From Pseudomonadota bacterium (GTDB lineage: Bacteria; Pseudomonadota; Gammaproteobacteria; Ga0077536): DNA of 64,000 bases. Positions within the stretch are counted from its first letter, which is position 1, and each line of letters begins with the position of its first letter. Made by a program: the position numbers and the translations under genes. A model generated the notes under the pieces. That model had not been told where the DNA came from. It saw only the letters and a program-made list of their open reading frames with translations, and searched no databases. Positions 40,201-46,191 of the stretch are shown here, one piece after another. The stretch is taken from assembly GCA_016719885.1 (NCBI GenBank), contig JADJYF010000004.1, forward strand, positions 1 to 64,000. The letters run 5' to 3'.

Positions 40201-40536
40201 CAGCGCCGTGCCGGCGCCGATGATCAGCAGGGTGTCGCTGCCGGCGCCGCCGTCGCTGAGCGAATCGTCGCGATCAAAAACCAGCACATCGTTGCCGGTG
40301 TCGCCGCGCAGCTGGTCACTGCCCGTGCCGCCATCCAAGCGGTCGTCATTGGCGCCGCCACGCAGCTTGTCGTTGCCGGACTCGCCTAGTAGTTGATCGT
40401 TACCCGTCCCGCCATCGAGGCTGTCGTTACCGGCGCCGGCACGCAGACGATCGTTGCCCGCAAGACCGAGCAGAGTATCGGTGCCGGAGGTGCCGAGCAG
40501 GGCGTCATTGCCCGAGCTGCCGCGACGAGTGGCCAT
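31297..40536 (-). CDS. Giant RTX / FG-GAP repeat protein (3,079 residues)
   Basis: Predicted secreted or surface calcium-binding protein. The ATG at 40536 has AAGGA at good spacing; an upstream in-frame codon at 40590 is unlikely. N-terminal RTX nonapeptides (residues 8-100) precede four blocks of exactly seven FG-GAP repeats each (about 204-692, 849-1327, 1778-2278, 2434-2917), every repeat with a DxNGDGxxD-type calcium loop followed by (L/V)(I/V)(I/V)GA. Seven FG-GAP repeats form one integrin-like beta-propeller, so four propellers are expected. Between them lie RTX stretches and six copies of a roughly 100-residue module (IDVIDLxGSGxN...). There is no N-terminal signal peptide, which fits type I secretion. 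Its exporter may be the system at 2-3606. Function (adhesin, S-layer or other) is unknown. Confidence 0.9.
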   Translation of the reverse strand: MATRRGSSGNDALLGTSGTDTLLGLAGNDRLRAGAGNDSLDGGTGNDQLLGESGNDKLRGGANDDRLDGGTGSDQLRGDTGNDVLVFDRDDSLSDGGAGSDTLLIIGAGTALNSAALARARSVEVLDLRGSGANQLVVDAALAKRLSDTDTLRVRAGADDHVIFSGAWVAGATTVIAGVQYRQFTLAGATLQVEVGAHTLINGALPLASMNSGDGYRQDGSLGFEFTGGSVSGIGDFNGDGLDDFVVGAFGVDTTLGGNVGASYVVFGRVGAPAASIALASLDGGNGFRIEGEFADGRSGVSVSAAGDVNGDGRADLIIGAPFASPDAVSFAGASYVLLGQASSAAVVSLATLNESQGYRLNGGSASERSGYAVAHAGDVNGDGFDDVLVGAYGANSGAGVAYVVFGKGEAVASAVTLGGFDGSTGFQLSGPAGFALAGKALAGGADVNGDRIADIVIGAPSEQGRAYVVFGHTGAFTGSQDLAALDGHSGFRLDGVVLNEKLGTSVSIAGDINGDGIADLIVGADSADLEVTSYVVFGHRGDFNASLSVDALDGRNGFRIEAGAANDFSGRAVRGAGDVNGDGYDDLIIGAVSADTNGNNSGASYVVFGHGGSFAANLALADINGSNGLRIDGAQFGDGSGSAVAGAGDIDGDGYADLLIGAGSRSAPQTYTGASYVLYGRDFSGAVARQGGAGNDAFTGSAAAESFLGGRGNDTLSGGSGADVLRGGAGNDVLVWNAQARVLDGGSGNDTLRVDAGGVNLSNAVPAMSSIETIDLRATGANTVALDALDVLRLTDAPHLMTIRGDASDLVNLGGQWQNDGVVVSGFTRFTSGGAKLDIATGVRVMSDNSITLAQVDGVDGVHFLDPDIGSARAAGGGDINGDGFADLFIGVPYNSAIAVHEGGLAYVVFGHSGSFNASVNISAQASNAGTRVDGVLGSGQLGQSISAAGDVNGDGLGDFLIGADYGGAYLLFGAQGGFPVPLDLGNLGVGQGQHLAAASEFFVDGTPVSRAGDINGDGYDDVIVGSNGGGAKILFGHDDDTFTSDLSLATLNGLTGFTASLAGYSSGRAVGAAGDVNGDGFDDVVIGAPLAAPQGHTDAGLSFVLFGHAGAFNAPLELGTLDAKDGFRLDGVADNDFSGTHVSGAGDVNGDGFADLLIGADGADPGARNAAGSSYVVFGRGGAFNGPIALSALDGSNGFRLDGGAANDRSGTAVSAAGDINGDGYDDILIGATQTTQAGNYSGATYLVFGHAGGFDANLNLATADSAQVLRLLGPGGSFTGSSVSAVGDVNGDGFKDVFVGGLNNQGGFVVFGRDFNGVVTRQGGSGNDTLIGTLAADALIGGLGNDVIDGQGGADALAGGAGDDTFILRDGLRRIDGGGGSDRLRVSGAQTLLALQATSAAMAQGIDVIDLNGSGNNGLEVALRGVTAVSDANVVRVEGGVGDFVIATQDDWSRADGAPQSINGQLYARYTSGPATLLIDTDVTVFQGSERAPLTVSAGAQFGGALRLGTARNDVLNGTAAANTLRGLAGDDKLNGLAGNDLLEGGVGRDTLIGGTGNDKLDGGVGRDLMRGEAGNDTYVIDDAGEIIKSTRDDGVDTVISSVSYILGAQQEILTLASGKLNLNATGNGGANILNGNSGANTLDGGAGRDTLLAGAGNDRLVFDRNDVRESGGSGVDTLSVNGAGLALGHASLTQVDQVEVIDLRGSGANRFAVDAALADRLSDTTTLRVRADANDTLFVHGGWSAAGTTVIDTVTYSVFQQGAVTLQVESLAQRVLNGSLSLAALDGTNGFRLDGVGPNHATGRGVSGVGDVNGDGFADFMLGAIHASPGALTDAGTSHLVFGRSAALGATVDLGDVGADVKLEFNSTVAGDRSGWALSAAGDFDGDGLGDFVIGAYSNGATGYTGNAYVVLGKALAGAGVSNTLDGLDGSNGFHIGGQNALDSLGFAVAGAGDINGDGFDDLIISAYGFDVSGGYSGATYVIFGHAGASLPTLGLDTLDGQNGFRIEGAGAGDRSGHAVASGDFNGDGFDDVIIGGNFANGSEHYSGAAFVVFGHDGDFVNVESLGGNTVQRIDGAAASDYAGFTVASAGDVNGDGYDDVIVGATGVDATGNTAAGAAYVVFGHAEPFTTFNLGALDGSNGFRIDGALADTQLGLAVSGGGDVNGDGFADIVIGAPQADDGAGASYVLFGHAGSFAASIVTSDLNGSTGLRLVGVTGGDQSGTAVSIAGDVDGDGYDDMLVGASAADNGAGPDNGSAYVIYGRDFTGAVAWQGSSAADVLKGNGGDEILIGGLGDDSLDGDAGHDALRGGAGNDLMVWDREDRMVDGGGGSDTLRIARGGANLTEGGPQLRGIERIDLGATGSNSLALDATAVRALGSQPRLTVDGDSADFVNLHGLWTNQGEQQTGYMRFASQGAVVDIDSDIAVVNNGLIALTNLDPRSGLALGGVAAEDFAGISVAGAGDVNGDGFADFIIGASGADHNARDHSGTSYVVFGAANGLAPGTTLATLNGSNGFRVDGASANDSAGQAVSGVGDVNGDGFDDVLLGHLGDGAQQLLFGHGGSFAASLDLATLPAGNGVVMSANAISSLAKAGDFNGDGFDDVVFGSRFADPPGNYSGASYLVFGAKDALPATLDLTAVEPPQGLRINGIAQSQSGLSIAGGGDFNGDGYDDLLIGAPQIPVGGDHPGASFLLFGQGAAPAAPLDLANLDSGQGLRINGENANDRSGRVLNFIGDINGDGLDDVLVSSSDASPHGASSGSNYVVFGTTEALGGAFNLALLNGHNGFRLDGSAANDYAHSVAGVGDVNGDGYDDLFIGTAYAGNGRGYLVFGHGGDFEAVSELGFLDGQQGLRFEAAADFTYAGFSASAAGDIDGDGYADFLIGAPGGGASPGAGYVIRGRDFTASVTQQGGVGNDSITGSSADEIFIGGQGRDVLDGAGGADVLIGGAGDDVLVWHGGLHSLDGGSGSDTLRAVGSDVVLDFTLAGALRVTGIDVIDLTGSGNNLLELDVRDVLHMSDHNLLRIDGNAGDVLVSGGQGWQAGLAQVTVGSQQYIQYSFGGARLLVDTDITQVVS
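31788..33237 (-). repeat. FG-GAP block 4 (seven repeats)
   Basis: Protein residues about 2434-2917 of the giant gene. The seven loops read GDVNGDGFADFIIGAS, GDVNGDGFDDVLLGHL, GDFNGDGFDDVVFGSR, GDFNGDGYDDLLIGAP, GDINGDGLDDVLVSSS, GDVNGDGYDDLFIGTA and GDIDGDGYADFLIGAP. An RTX stretch and the C-terminal module follow. Confidence 0.85.
33703..35205 (-). repeat. FG-GAP block 3 (seven repeats)
   Basis: Protein residues about 1778-2278. Seven loops, from GDVNGDGFADFMLGAI to GDVDGDGYDDMLVGAS, about 70 residues apart. The last strand (FTGAVAWQGS) leads into RTX nonapeptides. Confidence 0.85.
35480..36050 (-). repeat. Central RTX (GGxGxDxLx) array
   Basis: The longest RTX stretch of the giant protein, residues about 1495-1690: repeats such as LRGLAGDDKLNGLAGNDLLE and IGGTGNDKLDGGVGRDLM, a WD-less spacer (VDTVISSVSYILGAQQEILT), then more nonapeptides. 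It is predicted to be a calcium-binding parallel beta-roll. It marks the midpoint between propellers 2 and 3. Confidence 0.85.
36558..37992 (-). repeat. FG-GAP block 2 (seven repeats)
   Basis: Protein residues about 849-1327. Seven loops, from GDINGDGFADLFIGVP to GDVNGDGFKDVFVGGL. The spacing of blades 2 and 3 is shorter than in the other blocks. Confidence 0.85.
38462..39925 (-). repeat. FG-GAP block 1 (seven repeats)
   Basis: Protein residues about 204-692. Seven loops, from GDFNGDGLDDFVVGAF to GDIDGDGYADLLIGAG. The fourth, ADVNGDRIADIVIGAP, is the least conserved. Confidence 0.85.
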
Positions 40537-40653
40537 GCCGTATTCCTTGTGTGATTTGGGGCACGCGCTCGCACTGACACGTGCGTGCAATGGCCTGCCT
40601 CGCGATGCTAAGCGCAGGTAGTCAAAACAAACGCGAAGGCGGCTGCCTTCACT

Positions 40654-40669
40654 GTTAACAATTGATAAC
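40654..40669. promoter_or_regulatory. AT-rich palindrome upstream of the giant RTX gene
   Basis: GTTAACAATTGATAAC is a 16-base near-perfect palindrome in an AT-rich patch 118 bases before the giant gene's start. It could be an operator in its promoter region. The 224-base gap otherwise shows only TTGACT near 40618-40623 (minus strand) as a possible -35. Confidence 0.3.
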
Positions 40670-40760
40670 GAACAAAGCCCTGCGTGAGCGGCTGTACGGC
40701 ACCCGGCGCGCGAGCATGCGCGCTACGCTCGCCCGCCGCTTCCCGTGGTCTCGAATCTGA

Positions 40761-41672
40761 TCACGGCGTCGTCGGCGGCGGCGGGATGGCGTCGGTAGCC
40801 CACAGGTGCTGGGCAGCATAGGCGCGCCACGGGCGCCACGCTTCGGCGCGCGCGCTGAGTTCTCGCGCCGTGGGCCGCTGGCCTTGTGCGTCGCCAAGCG
40901 CGCGCAGCAGGCCGACATCGCTGGCCGGAAAGGCATCGGGTTCACGCAGCACACGCATTGCGATGTAGTGCGCGGTCCACGGACCGAGCCCGCGCAGGGC
41001 CAACAACTTGGCAACGGAGTCATCGAGCGTCGTCGCGCGTTCCAGCAAATGCGGATCGGCGGCGACGCTGGCGGCAAGCATTGCCACCGCCTGGCCACGC
41101 TTGCCGGGCATGCCGAGGCTGGCGACGTCGGCGTCGGCGAGCATGGCCGGTGTCGGGAACACGAAGCGCAGCGGCGCCGCGCTGTCGTGCGCGACGTCCG
41201 GCAACGGACTGCCCCAGCGCGCGGCCAGGCGGCCGCCGAGATTGCGCGCGGCAGTGACGCTTATCTGCTGACCGAGAATGGCGCGCACCGCTTGTTCAAA
41301 GCCATCCACGCTGCCTGCCACGCGCACGCCGGGGCGCCGTGCGAGCAGCGCGCCGAGATGCGCATCGCGGCGCAGATGCGCGGCTATCGGCGCGAGATCG
41401 ACATCGAGATCAAAAGCGCGGCGCACGCGCGGTACCAGGAGCGCGAGCGCGTTGTCGTCATGCGGGCTCAAGGTGATGCGCAGCGCATCGCGGCCACCGG
41501 GCGCGACACCGAGGCGCCCCACGTAGGCACCGCAACGCACCGTGCGCCGATACCATTCGCCGTCGACCTGCTCGACACCGGGCAGCGCCCGCGCGCGATG
41601 AAAGTCGAGAAAGAACGCCCAGTCGAGTGGCGGCGTGTAGCGGAGCCGCGCACTCGACGCGTCGGACTTCAT
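40761..41672 (-). CDS. alkA: DNA-3-methyladenine glycosylase II (AlkA-like)
   Basis: Base-excision repair glycosylase removing alkylated purines, 303 residues. It has an AlkA N-terminal domain (LDWAFFLDFHRARALPGVEQV) and the HhH-GPD domain: RAILGQQISVTAARNLGGRL, the hairpin LRGLGPWTAHYIAMRVL and the catalytic Asp in PDAFPASDVGLLRAL. No methyl-acceptor domain is fused. It lies 15 bases after the amidase gene on the same strand, so the two may share a transcript without an obvious functional link. Confidence 0.92.
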   Translation of the reverse strand: MKSDASSARLRYTPPLDWAFFLDFHRARALPGVEQVDGEWYRRTVRCGAYVGRLGVAPGGRDALRITLSPHDDNALALLVPRVRRAFDLDVDLAPIAAHLRRDAHLGALLARRPGVRVAGSVDGFEQAVRAILGQQISVTAARNLGGRLAARWGSPLPDVAHDSAAPLRFVFPTPAMLADADVASLGMPGKRGQAVAMLAASVAADPHLLERATTLDDSVAKLLALRGLGPWTAHYIAMRVLREPDAFPASDVGLLRALGDAQGQRPTARELSARAEAWRPWRAYAAQHLWATDAIPPPPTTP

Positions 41673-41687
41673 GGCGGATTCGTCCTC

Positions 41688-43211
41688 TTAAGCGAGCACC
41701 TGTTCAAGCGCATGGCCGGCGCGCAGCACCACGTCGTCCTCGCCATGGCGGCCGGTGAACATGATGCCGACCGGCAGGCCGTCCGACATGCCGGCCGGCA
41801 CGCTCATGGACGGATGGCCGCTGGCATCGAAGGGGCTGGTGTTGCCGGTCATGTCGAGCGCGCAGCCCATGATGGCTTCGGGGCCGGCGTCGGGCGGCGG
41901 AATGCGGTGCGCTTTCATCGGCGTGGTCGGCATGACCAGGATGTCGCAGCGAGTGAGCGCTTCGTCATAGGCGGCGCGCAGGCTGCGTACCAGGTTGTGC
42001 GCCTTGGCCGAGTAGTAATGACCATAGCGCCGCCGCATGGCAAGACCGAACAACAGCACGGTCTTGACCGTCACCGGGAAGTCGTCGGCGCGTTCACGAT
42101 GGGCGCGGCGATAGAACTCGATGGCGGCGAGCGGAAAATGGCCGCGCACATTGGGGCCGCTGGCGCCCTGGTCGGTGAAGGTCGACAGCGTGTTGTCCAT
42201 GATGCTGGTGAACATGATCGACGGGCCTTGCGCATGCATGGGCACCGAGATCTCTTCGACCGTCGCGCCCGCTTCGCGCAAACGCAGCGCGGCGGCGCGC
42301 ACCATCGCGTCGACGTCGGCTTCCGCACCCGGCGCGCCGAAGCCTTCACGCACCAGGCCGAAGCGCATGCCTTTCACGCCCTGCGCCAGCGCGGCGACGT
42401 AGGGCTTGGGCGCGAGACCCGCGAATTGGCGCGGATCGCGGCCGTCGTCGTAACCGGCAATGACTTCCAGCAACAAGGCGCAATCGGCGCTGCTCATCGC
42501 CATCGGCCCCAGGTGATCGACCGATTGCTCTATCGGCGCGGCGCCGGTGTAGGGCACCAGGCCATAGGTCGGCTTGATGCCAACGATGCCGGAAAACGAC
42601 GCCGGCATGCGCACCGAGCCGCCCTGGTCACTGCCGATCGCGAGATCCGCTTCGCCGGTCAGCAACAACGCCGCGCAGCCGCTGGATGAACCGCCGGTCA
42701 TGTAGTCCGGATTGCGCGGATTGCGCACCGGGCCGGTGGCCGAGGTGTGGCTGCCGCCGGAAAAGCAGAAGTTCTCGCACACCGCCTTGCCCACCACTTC
42801 GGCGCCGGCATCGAGTACGCGCGTGACGACGGTGGCGTCTTCGTCGGGCATGAAGCCGTCCATCACTTTCGCACCGTTCATCATCGGCAGCCCGGCCACG
42901 CCGATGTTGTCCTTGATGATGACGCGCTTACCGGCCAGCCTGCCGCCGGGCGCGCCCTTGATCGAACACTTCCAATACCACGCGTTGTAGGGATTTTCGT
43001 CGGCGCTCGGCCGATGGCCGTTGCCGCGCGGATATTTCACCGGCAGGCGCGGCGCCTCGAGGCCGGCGATGAGATTGAAGTCGGCCGTGAGCCCGGCCAT
43101 GAAGCTCGCATACATGTCGAGCTCCGCGTCGCTCAGCGTCATCGCAAGCGTGTCGGCCGCGGCGCGGAGTTCGGTACGAGTGACTGCGGGAACGGCGGGA
43201 TGGGTCGACAT
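41688..43211 (-). CDS. Amidase-signature hydrolase
   Basis: Hydrolase of amides, about 507 residues from the ATG at 43211 (AGGAG 7 bases upstream); the open frame to 43262 is not needed. The Ser-cisSer-Lys triad of the amidase signature family is visible: Lys in KRVIIKDNIGVAG, cis-Ser in MTGGSSSGCAALL and the nucleophile in GSDQGGSVRMPASFSGIVG. Cys in VCENFCFSGG and a C-terminal region with HPSMSVPAG follow the family order. The substrate cannot be told from sequence; GatA is excluded by the absence of gatB and gatC neighbours and by its divergent ends. Confidence 0.9.
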   Translation of the reverse strand: MSTHPAVPAVTRTELRAAADTLAMTLSDAELDMYASFMAGLTADFNLIAGLEAPRLPVKYPRGNGHRPSADENPYNAWYWKCSIKGAPGGRLAGKRVIIKDNIGVAGLPMMNGAKVMDGFMPDEDATVVTRVLDAGAEVVGKAVCENFCFSGGSHTSATGPVRNPRNPDYMTGGSSSGCAALLLTGEADLAIGSDQGGSVRMPASFSGIVGIKPTYGLVPYTGAAPIEQSVDHLGPMAMSSADCALLLEVIAGYDDGRDPRQFAGLAPKPYVAALAQGVKGMRFGLVREGFGAPGAEADVDAMVRAAALRLREAGATVEEISVPMHAQGPSIMFTSIMDNTLSTFTDQGASGPNVRGHFPLAAIEFYRRAHRERADDFPVTVKTVLLFGLAMRRRYGHYYSAKAHNLVRSLRAAYDEALTRCDILVMPTTPMKAHRIPPPDAGPEAIMGCALDMTGNTSPFDASGHPSMSVPAGMSDGLPVGIMFTGRHGEDDVVLRAGHALEQVLA

Positions 43212-43314
43212 GTGGCTCTCCTGGGGTGCGTTACGCCTGGCGCGTGTGCGATGCCGCAACATAACCCAATGCCAGTGCGGCTCCTAGTCGCGGCGGCTAG
43301 GCGTAGCGCGAAAT

Positions 43315-43382
43315 GTCAGGCTGAAGCCTGACCCACAATTTTTTCAAATGCGAAGACCCTGTGGGTCAGGCTTCAGTCTGAC
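43315..43382. repeat. Type B palindrome pair, heads facing
   Basis: Copies at 43315-43336 (-, GTCAGGCT-TC-AGCCTGAC) and 43361-43382 (+, with one non-complementary pair that would be G-U in RNA). The pair lies between the start of the amidase gene and the stop of the HtrA-like gene. Confidence 0.85.
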
Positions 43383-43407
43383 ATTCGAAGCGCGAGGGTT
43401 CTTGCCC

Positions 43408-44385
43408 TCAATGCAGATCCGGCGCGCGCCAGAATTCGCGACGATCGACCGATGGCACGTGCACTTCGAAGCTGCGGCCTTCGCGTTGTACCGTGAGCGG
43501 CACGTCGCAGCCGGCCGGGCCTTGCGCCCACACGGTGCGGAACAGGCTCGCGAGGCCGTTGACCGGCAGGCCGCCGACTTCGGTGATCACATCGCCACTG
43601 CGCAGCGCGGTGCGTGCGGCGGGCGCATCGTCGTAGACGCCCGCCACCAGCAGTTGCGCATCGACCTCCGACACGAACATGCCGAGCCACGGTCGGGCCG
43701 GTTTCAAGCTGCGGCCATAACGCATGAGGTCCGCCATGATCGGCTCCAGCAGATCGACCGGCACGCTCATGTTGCCGTCCTGGCCCGCCATCTGCGGCAA
43801 CACCTGGTCGATATACAGCGAACCCACCGCGCACAGGCGGCCGTCGGCGCCGAGCAACGCGGCGCCTCCCCAATTGGGATGGGGCGGCGCGGTGTAGACG
43901 GCTTCGTCCAGCACGTATTCCCAGTAGCCGGCGAATTCGCGCTTGGCCGCCACGCGCGCCTTCAAGGCGTGGGCACGACCGCCGCATCCGGCCAGCACCA
44001 CGTCCTGCTGGATGCGCAAGTCCTTGACGCTGCCGAGGCTGAGCGCCGGCAGATCCATCGCGCCCAGGGCCTGCACCAGGCCCAGGCCGCTTTCGTAGTC
44101 GTAACCGACCACGTCGCCGCGCACCGCGCGGCCGTTGTTACCCACCAGCCACACGTCGTTCGCTTCGGTGACGAGATAGCCGATGGTCAACACCAGGCCA
44201 CGTTCGCCGATCAGCACACCATGACCGGCGCGCTCGGTGCCGAGGATGCTGGCGGTGAAGGCATCGTCGGGAATACGCGTGCGCAAGGACACCACCGCGT
44301 CCAGCGCGCGGTCGAGGTCGTAGGCACAATCGGACGGCTGCGGACGCAGATTGGGCGGAATGCTGGGTTCGGTCTGCTGGCTCAT
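43408..44385 (-). CDS. HtrA-like trypsin-fold protein with PDZ domain, catalytic triad lost
   Basis: Product of 325 residues from the ATG at 44385. The trypsin-like core is recognisable (GHGVLIGERGLVLTIGYLV, GYDYESGLGLV, PNWGGAALLGADGRLCAVG), followed by a PDZ domain (RPWLGMFVSEV, LRSGDVITEVGGLPVNGLASLF). At the three catalytic positions of HtrA/Deg proteases it has Tyr70 for His, Gly100 for Asp and Trp172 for Ser (GNSGG becomes PNWGG). It is therefore probably a non-proteolytic scaffold or chaperone. No signal peptide or membrane helix is seen, so a cytoplasmic place is likely, which is also unusual. It is divergent from the sirtuin gene. Confidence 0.75.
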   Translation of the reverse strand: MSQQTEPSIPPNLRPQPSDCAYDLDRALDAVVSLRTRIPDDAFTASILGTERAGHGVLIGERGLVLTIGYLVTEANDVWLVGNNGRAVRGDVVGYDYESGLGLVQALGAMDLPALSLGSVKDLRIQQDVVLAGCGGRAHALKARVAAKREFAGYWEYVLDEAVYTAPPHPNWGGAALLGADGRLCAVGSLYIDQVLPQMAGQDGNMSVPVDLLEPIMADLMRYGRSLKPARPWLGMFVSEVDAQLLVAGVYDDAPAARTALRSGDVITEVGGLPVNGLASLFRTVWAQGPAGCDVPLTVQREGRSFEVHVPSVDRREFWRAPDLH

Positions 44386-44414
44386 GGGGACGTCCGGGTC
44401 GTGGTGACCGCCGT

Positions 44415-44420
44415 TATACT
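44415..44420 (+). promoter_or_regulatory. Candidate -10 element for the sirtuin gene
   Basis: TATACT, 58 bases before the sirtuin ATG and in the gap between it and the divergent HtrA-like gene. No good -35 was found at 16-18 bases. Confidence 0.3.
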
Positions 44421-44477
44421 CCAATTCACGCGCCGAAATCGCGCGCTGCCGGCATTTCTCCCTGCGGACTTGCGACA

Positions 44478-45254
44478 ATGAACGACCACACCACGAACCC
44501 CGACACAGCGATGGCGAGCGCCGCGCTCGCGACCCTCATCGCGCAAAGTCGACGCATCGTCGCCTTCACCGGCGCCGGCATCAGCACCGAGTCGGGCATT
44601 CCCGACTTTCGCAGTCCGGGCGGCATCTGGTCGCGCATGCAGCCCATCGATTTTCGCGATTTCATGCGTTCCATCGATATGCGTCGCGAAGCGTGGCGGC
44701 GCAAGGCGGTCATCGACAGGGACTTTCAACAGGCCACGCCGAATCGCGGACACCGCGCGCTGGCGGCGCTCGTCGCACGCGGTGCGATGAGCGCCATCAT
44801 CACGCAGAACATCGACGGCCTGCACCAGGCGTCCGGCGTGCCCACCGACAAGGTCATCGAGTTGCATGGCAACGGTACCTATGCCACCTGTCTCGAGTGC
44901 GGCGTGCGTTACGAACTGGCTCCGATCATGGCGGCTTTCGAACGCGACGAGTCGGTGCCGGTGTGCACCGACTGCGGCGGTATCGTGAAATCCGCGACCA
45001 TCTCCTTCGGCCAGGCCATGCCGCAGGCGGCGATGGCGCGGGCGCAGGCCGAAAGCACCCACTGCGATCTGTTCATCGTGCTTGGTTCATCGCTGGTGGT
45101 GTATCCCGCCGCCGGCTTCCCGGCGCTGGCCAAGCGCCGCGGCGCCAGGCTCGTGATCATCAACCGCGAAGAGACCGACCAGGACGACAGCGCCGATCTC
45201 GTGGTGCGTGGTGAGATCGGCGCGACCCTCGGCGAGGCAGTGGGGGTGGCGTAG
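44478..45254 (+). CDS. NAD-dependent protein deacetylase (Sir2 family)
   Basis: Cytoplasmic sirtuin of 258 residues, removing acyl groups from lysine with NAD+. Family motifs: FTGAGISTESGIPDFRSPGGIW (NAD pocket), TQNIDGLHQASG, the catalytic His in ELHGNG, and a four-Cys zinc site (CLEC ... CTDCGG). The Rossmann end has FIVLGSSLVVYPAAGFP. Residues after FRSPGG (MQPIDFRDFMRS) differ from class III desuccinylases. The TAG stop at 45252-45254 is followed by repeat debris. It is not linked to an acetyl-CoA synthetase gene. Confidence 0.92.
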   Translation: MNDHTTNPDTAMASAALATLIAQSRRIVAFTGAGISTESGIPDFRSPGGIWSRMQPIDFRDFMRSIDMRREAWRRKAVIDRDFQQATPNRGHRALAALVARGAMSAIITQNIDGLHQASGVPTDKVIELHGNGTYATCLECGVRYELAPIMAAFERDESVPVCTDCGGIVKSATISFGQAMPQAAMARAQAESTHCDLFIVLGSSLVVYPAAGFPALAKRRGARLVIINREETDQDDSADLVVRGEIGATLGEAVGVA

Positions 45255-45261
45255 GTTGACC

Positions 45262-45344
45262 GTGGCGCGAATTCATTCTCATTCTAAGCTGACTGGCAAT
45301 GCGCGTCGCCCCGCCATCGAATGTGCGAATGAATTCGCACCTAC
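45262..45344. repeat. Type A palindromes, one decayed and one intact
   Basis: A decayed copy at about 45262-45283 and a perfect one at 45323-45344 (-, GTAG head). They lie between the converging sirtuin and SDR genes; the intact copy ends six bases from the SDR stop codon. Confidence 0.75.
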
Positions 45345-45350
45345 ATGGGG

Positions 45351-46160
45351 TCAAAAACCTCGTGCCTTCACCAGGGGCGAACTGTTCTTGTCTATCCAGC
45401 CCGTGGTGATGCCGGCGCTGAAGCCGCGATCGACGATGAGATCGCGGCCGTTGACGAAGCTCGACGGCCCGGTCGCGAGATACTTCACCACCTCGGCGAT
45501 TTCCGCAGGCTCGGCGGCGCGGCCGATGCCGTCGATGACCCATTCGATCTGCCCGCTGCCGGCCTGTGCCTTGAAGTCCGGCAGCAGTGGCGTGGCGACC
45601 GGACCGGGGCTCACGCTGTTGCAGCGCAGGCCGCGCGCCAGCGCCGGGCCCGCCATCTGCATGGTGTAGACCACCACGCATTCCTTGCTGAAGTGATAGG
45701 CGGTGTTGCCGTCCATGGGATGGGCGGCGCACCACTCGACGCCGGCTTCGTAGCTGGGCGTGGCCAGCAGTTCGGTGATGTCCTTCAAATGACGCGCCCA
45801 GTTGAAGCCCGCGATCGACGCCACGTTCACGATCGCGCCGCCGCGTTGCAGGCGATCGATGAGGCCTTGGGTGATGGCGCGCAGGCCCAGCGTGTTGACG
45901 CGCATGATGAGTTCCGGCGCGACGGTGCCGGGCAGGCCGGCGATGTTGAGCAGCGCGTCCAGCGGGCCGTCGATGGCGGCGAGCGCGGCATCGATAGACG
46001 CGGGATCGGCCATGTCACAGCGCAGCGCCTGCCGCACCTTGGCCGTGATCGGTTTGACGTCGAGCGCGATTACCTGGTCGCCCGCGGCGAGGTGCTGTGC
46101 GACGGCGGCCGCGCCTATACCTGAAGCGGCGCCGGTGATGACGATGCGTTTGCCGGACAT
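45351..46160 (-). CDS. Short-chain dehydrogenase/reductase
   Basis: NAD(P)-dependent oxidoreductase of 269 residues from the ATG at 46160. Classical SDR features: the cofactor motif TGAASGIGAAAV, CDMADPASI, NIAG, active-site Tyr and Lys in AYHFSKECVV, and SPGPVATPLL. The insertion before the active site (EWCAAHPMDGN) and overall pattern resemble coniferyl-alcohol or 3-alpha-hydroxysteroid dehydrogenases; this is a family resemblance only. It follows an LLM flavoprotein gene by 31 bases, so both probably act in one catabolic step series. Confidence 0.9.
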   Translation of the reverse strand: MSGKRIVITGAASGIGAAAVAQHLAAGDQVIALDVKPITAKVRQALRCDMADPASIDAALAAIDGPLDALLNIAGLPGTVAPELIMRVNTLGLRAITQGLIDRLQRGGAIVNVASIAGFNWARHLKDITELLATPSYEAGVEWCAAHPMDGNTAYHFSKECVVVYTMQMAGPALARGLRCNSVSPGPVATPLLPDFKAQAGSGQIEWVIDGIGRAAEPAEIAEVVKYLATGPSSFVNGRDLIVDRGFSAGITTGWIDKNSSPLVKARGF

Positions 46161-46191
46161 GTCGGGTTCCTTGCTGCGGTGGCGATTGGGA

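Noticed and set aside
37108..40389. A 1,093-residue open frame on the + strand, and similar long + frames at 31189-35184
   Set aside because: They are antisense to the FG-GAP/RTX gene. Their composition (Ala, Val, Asp, Gly repeats in phase with the 70-residue repeat) comes from the repeated GC-rich codons of the real gene, and they have no recognisable domain or ribosome site.
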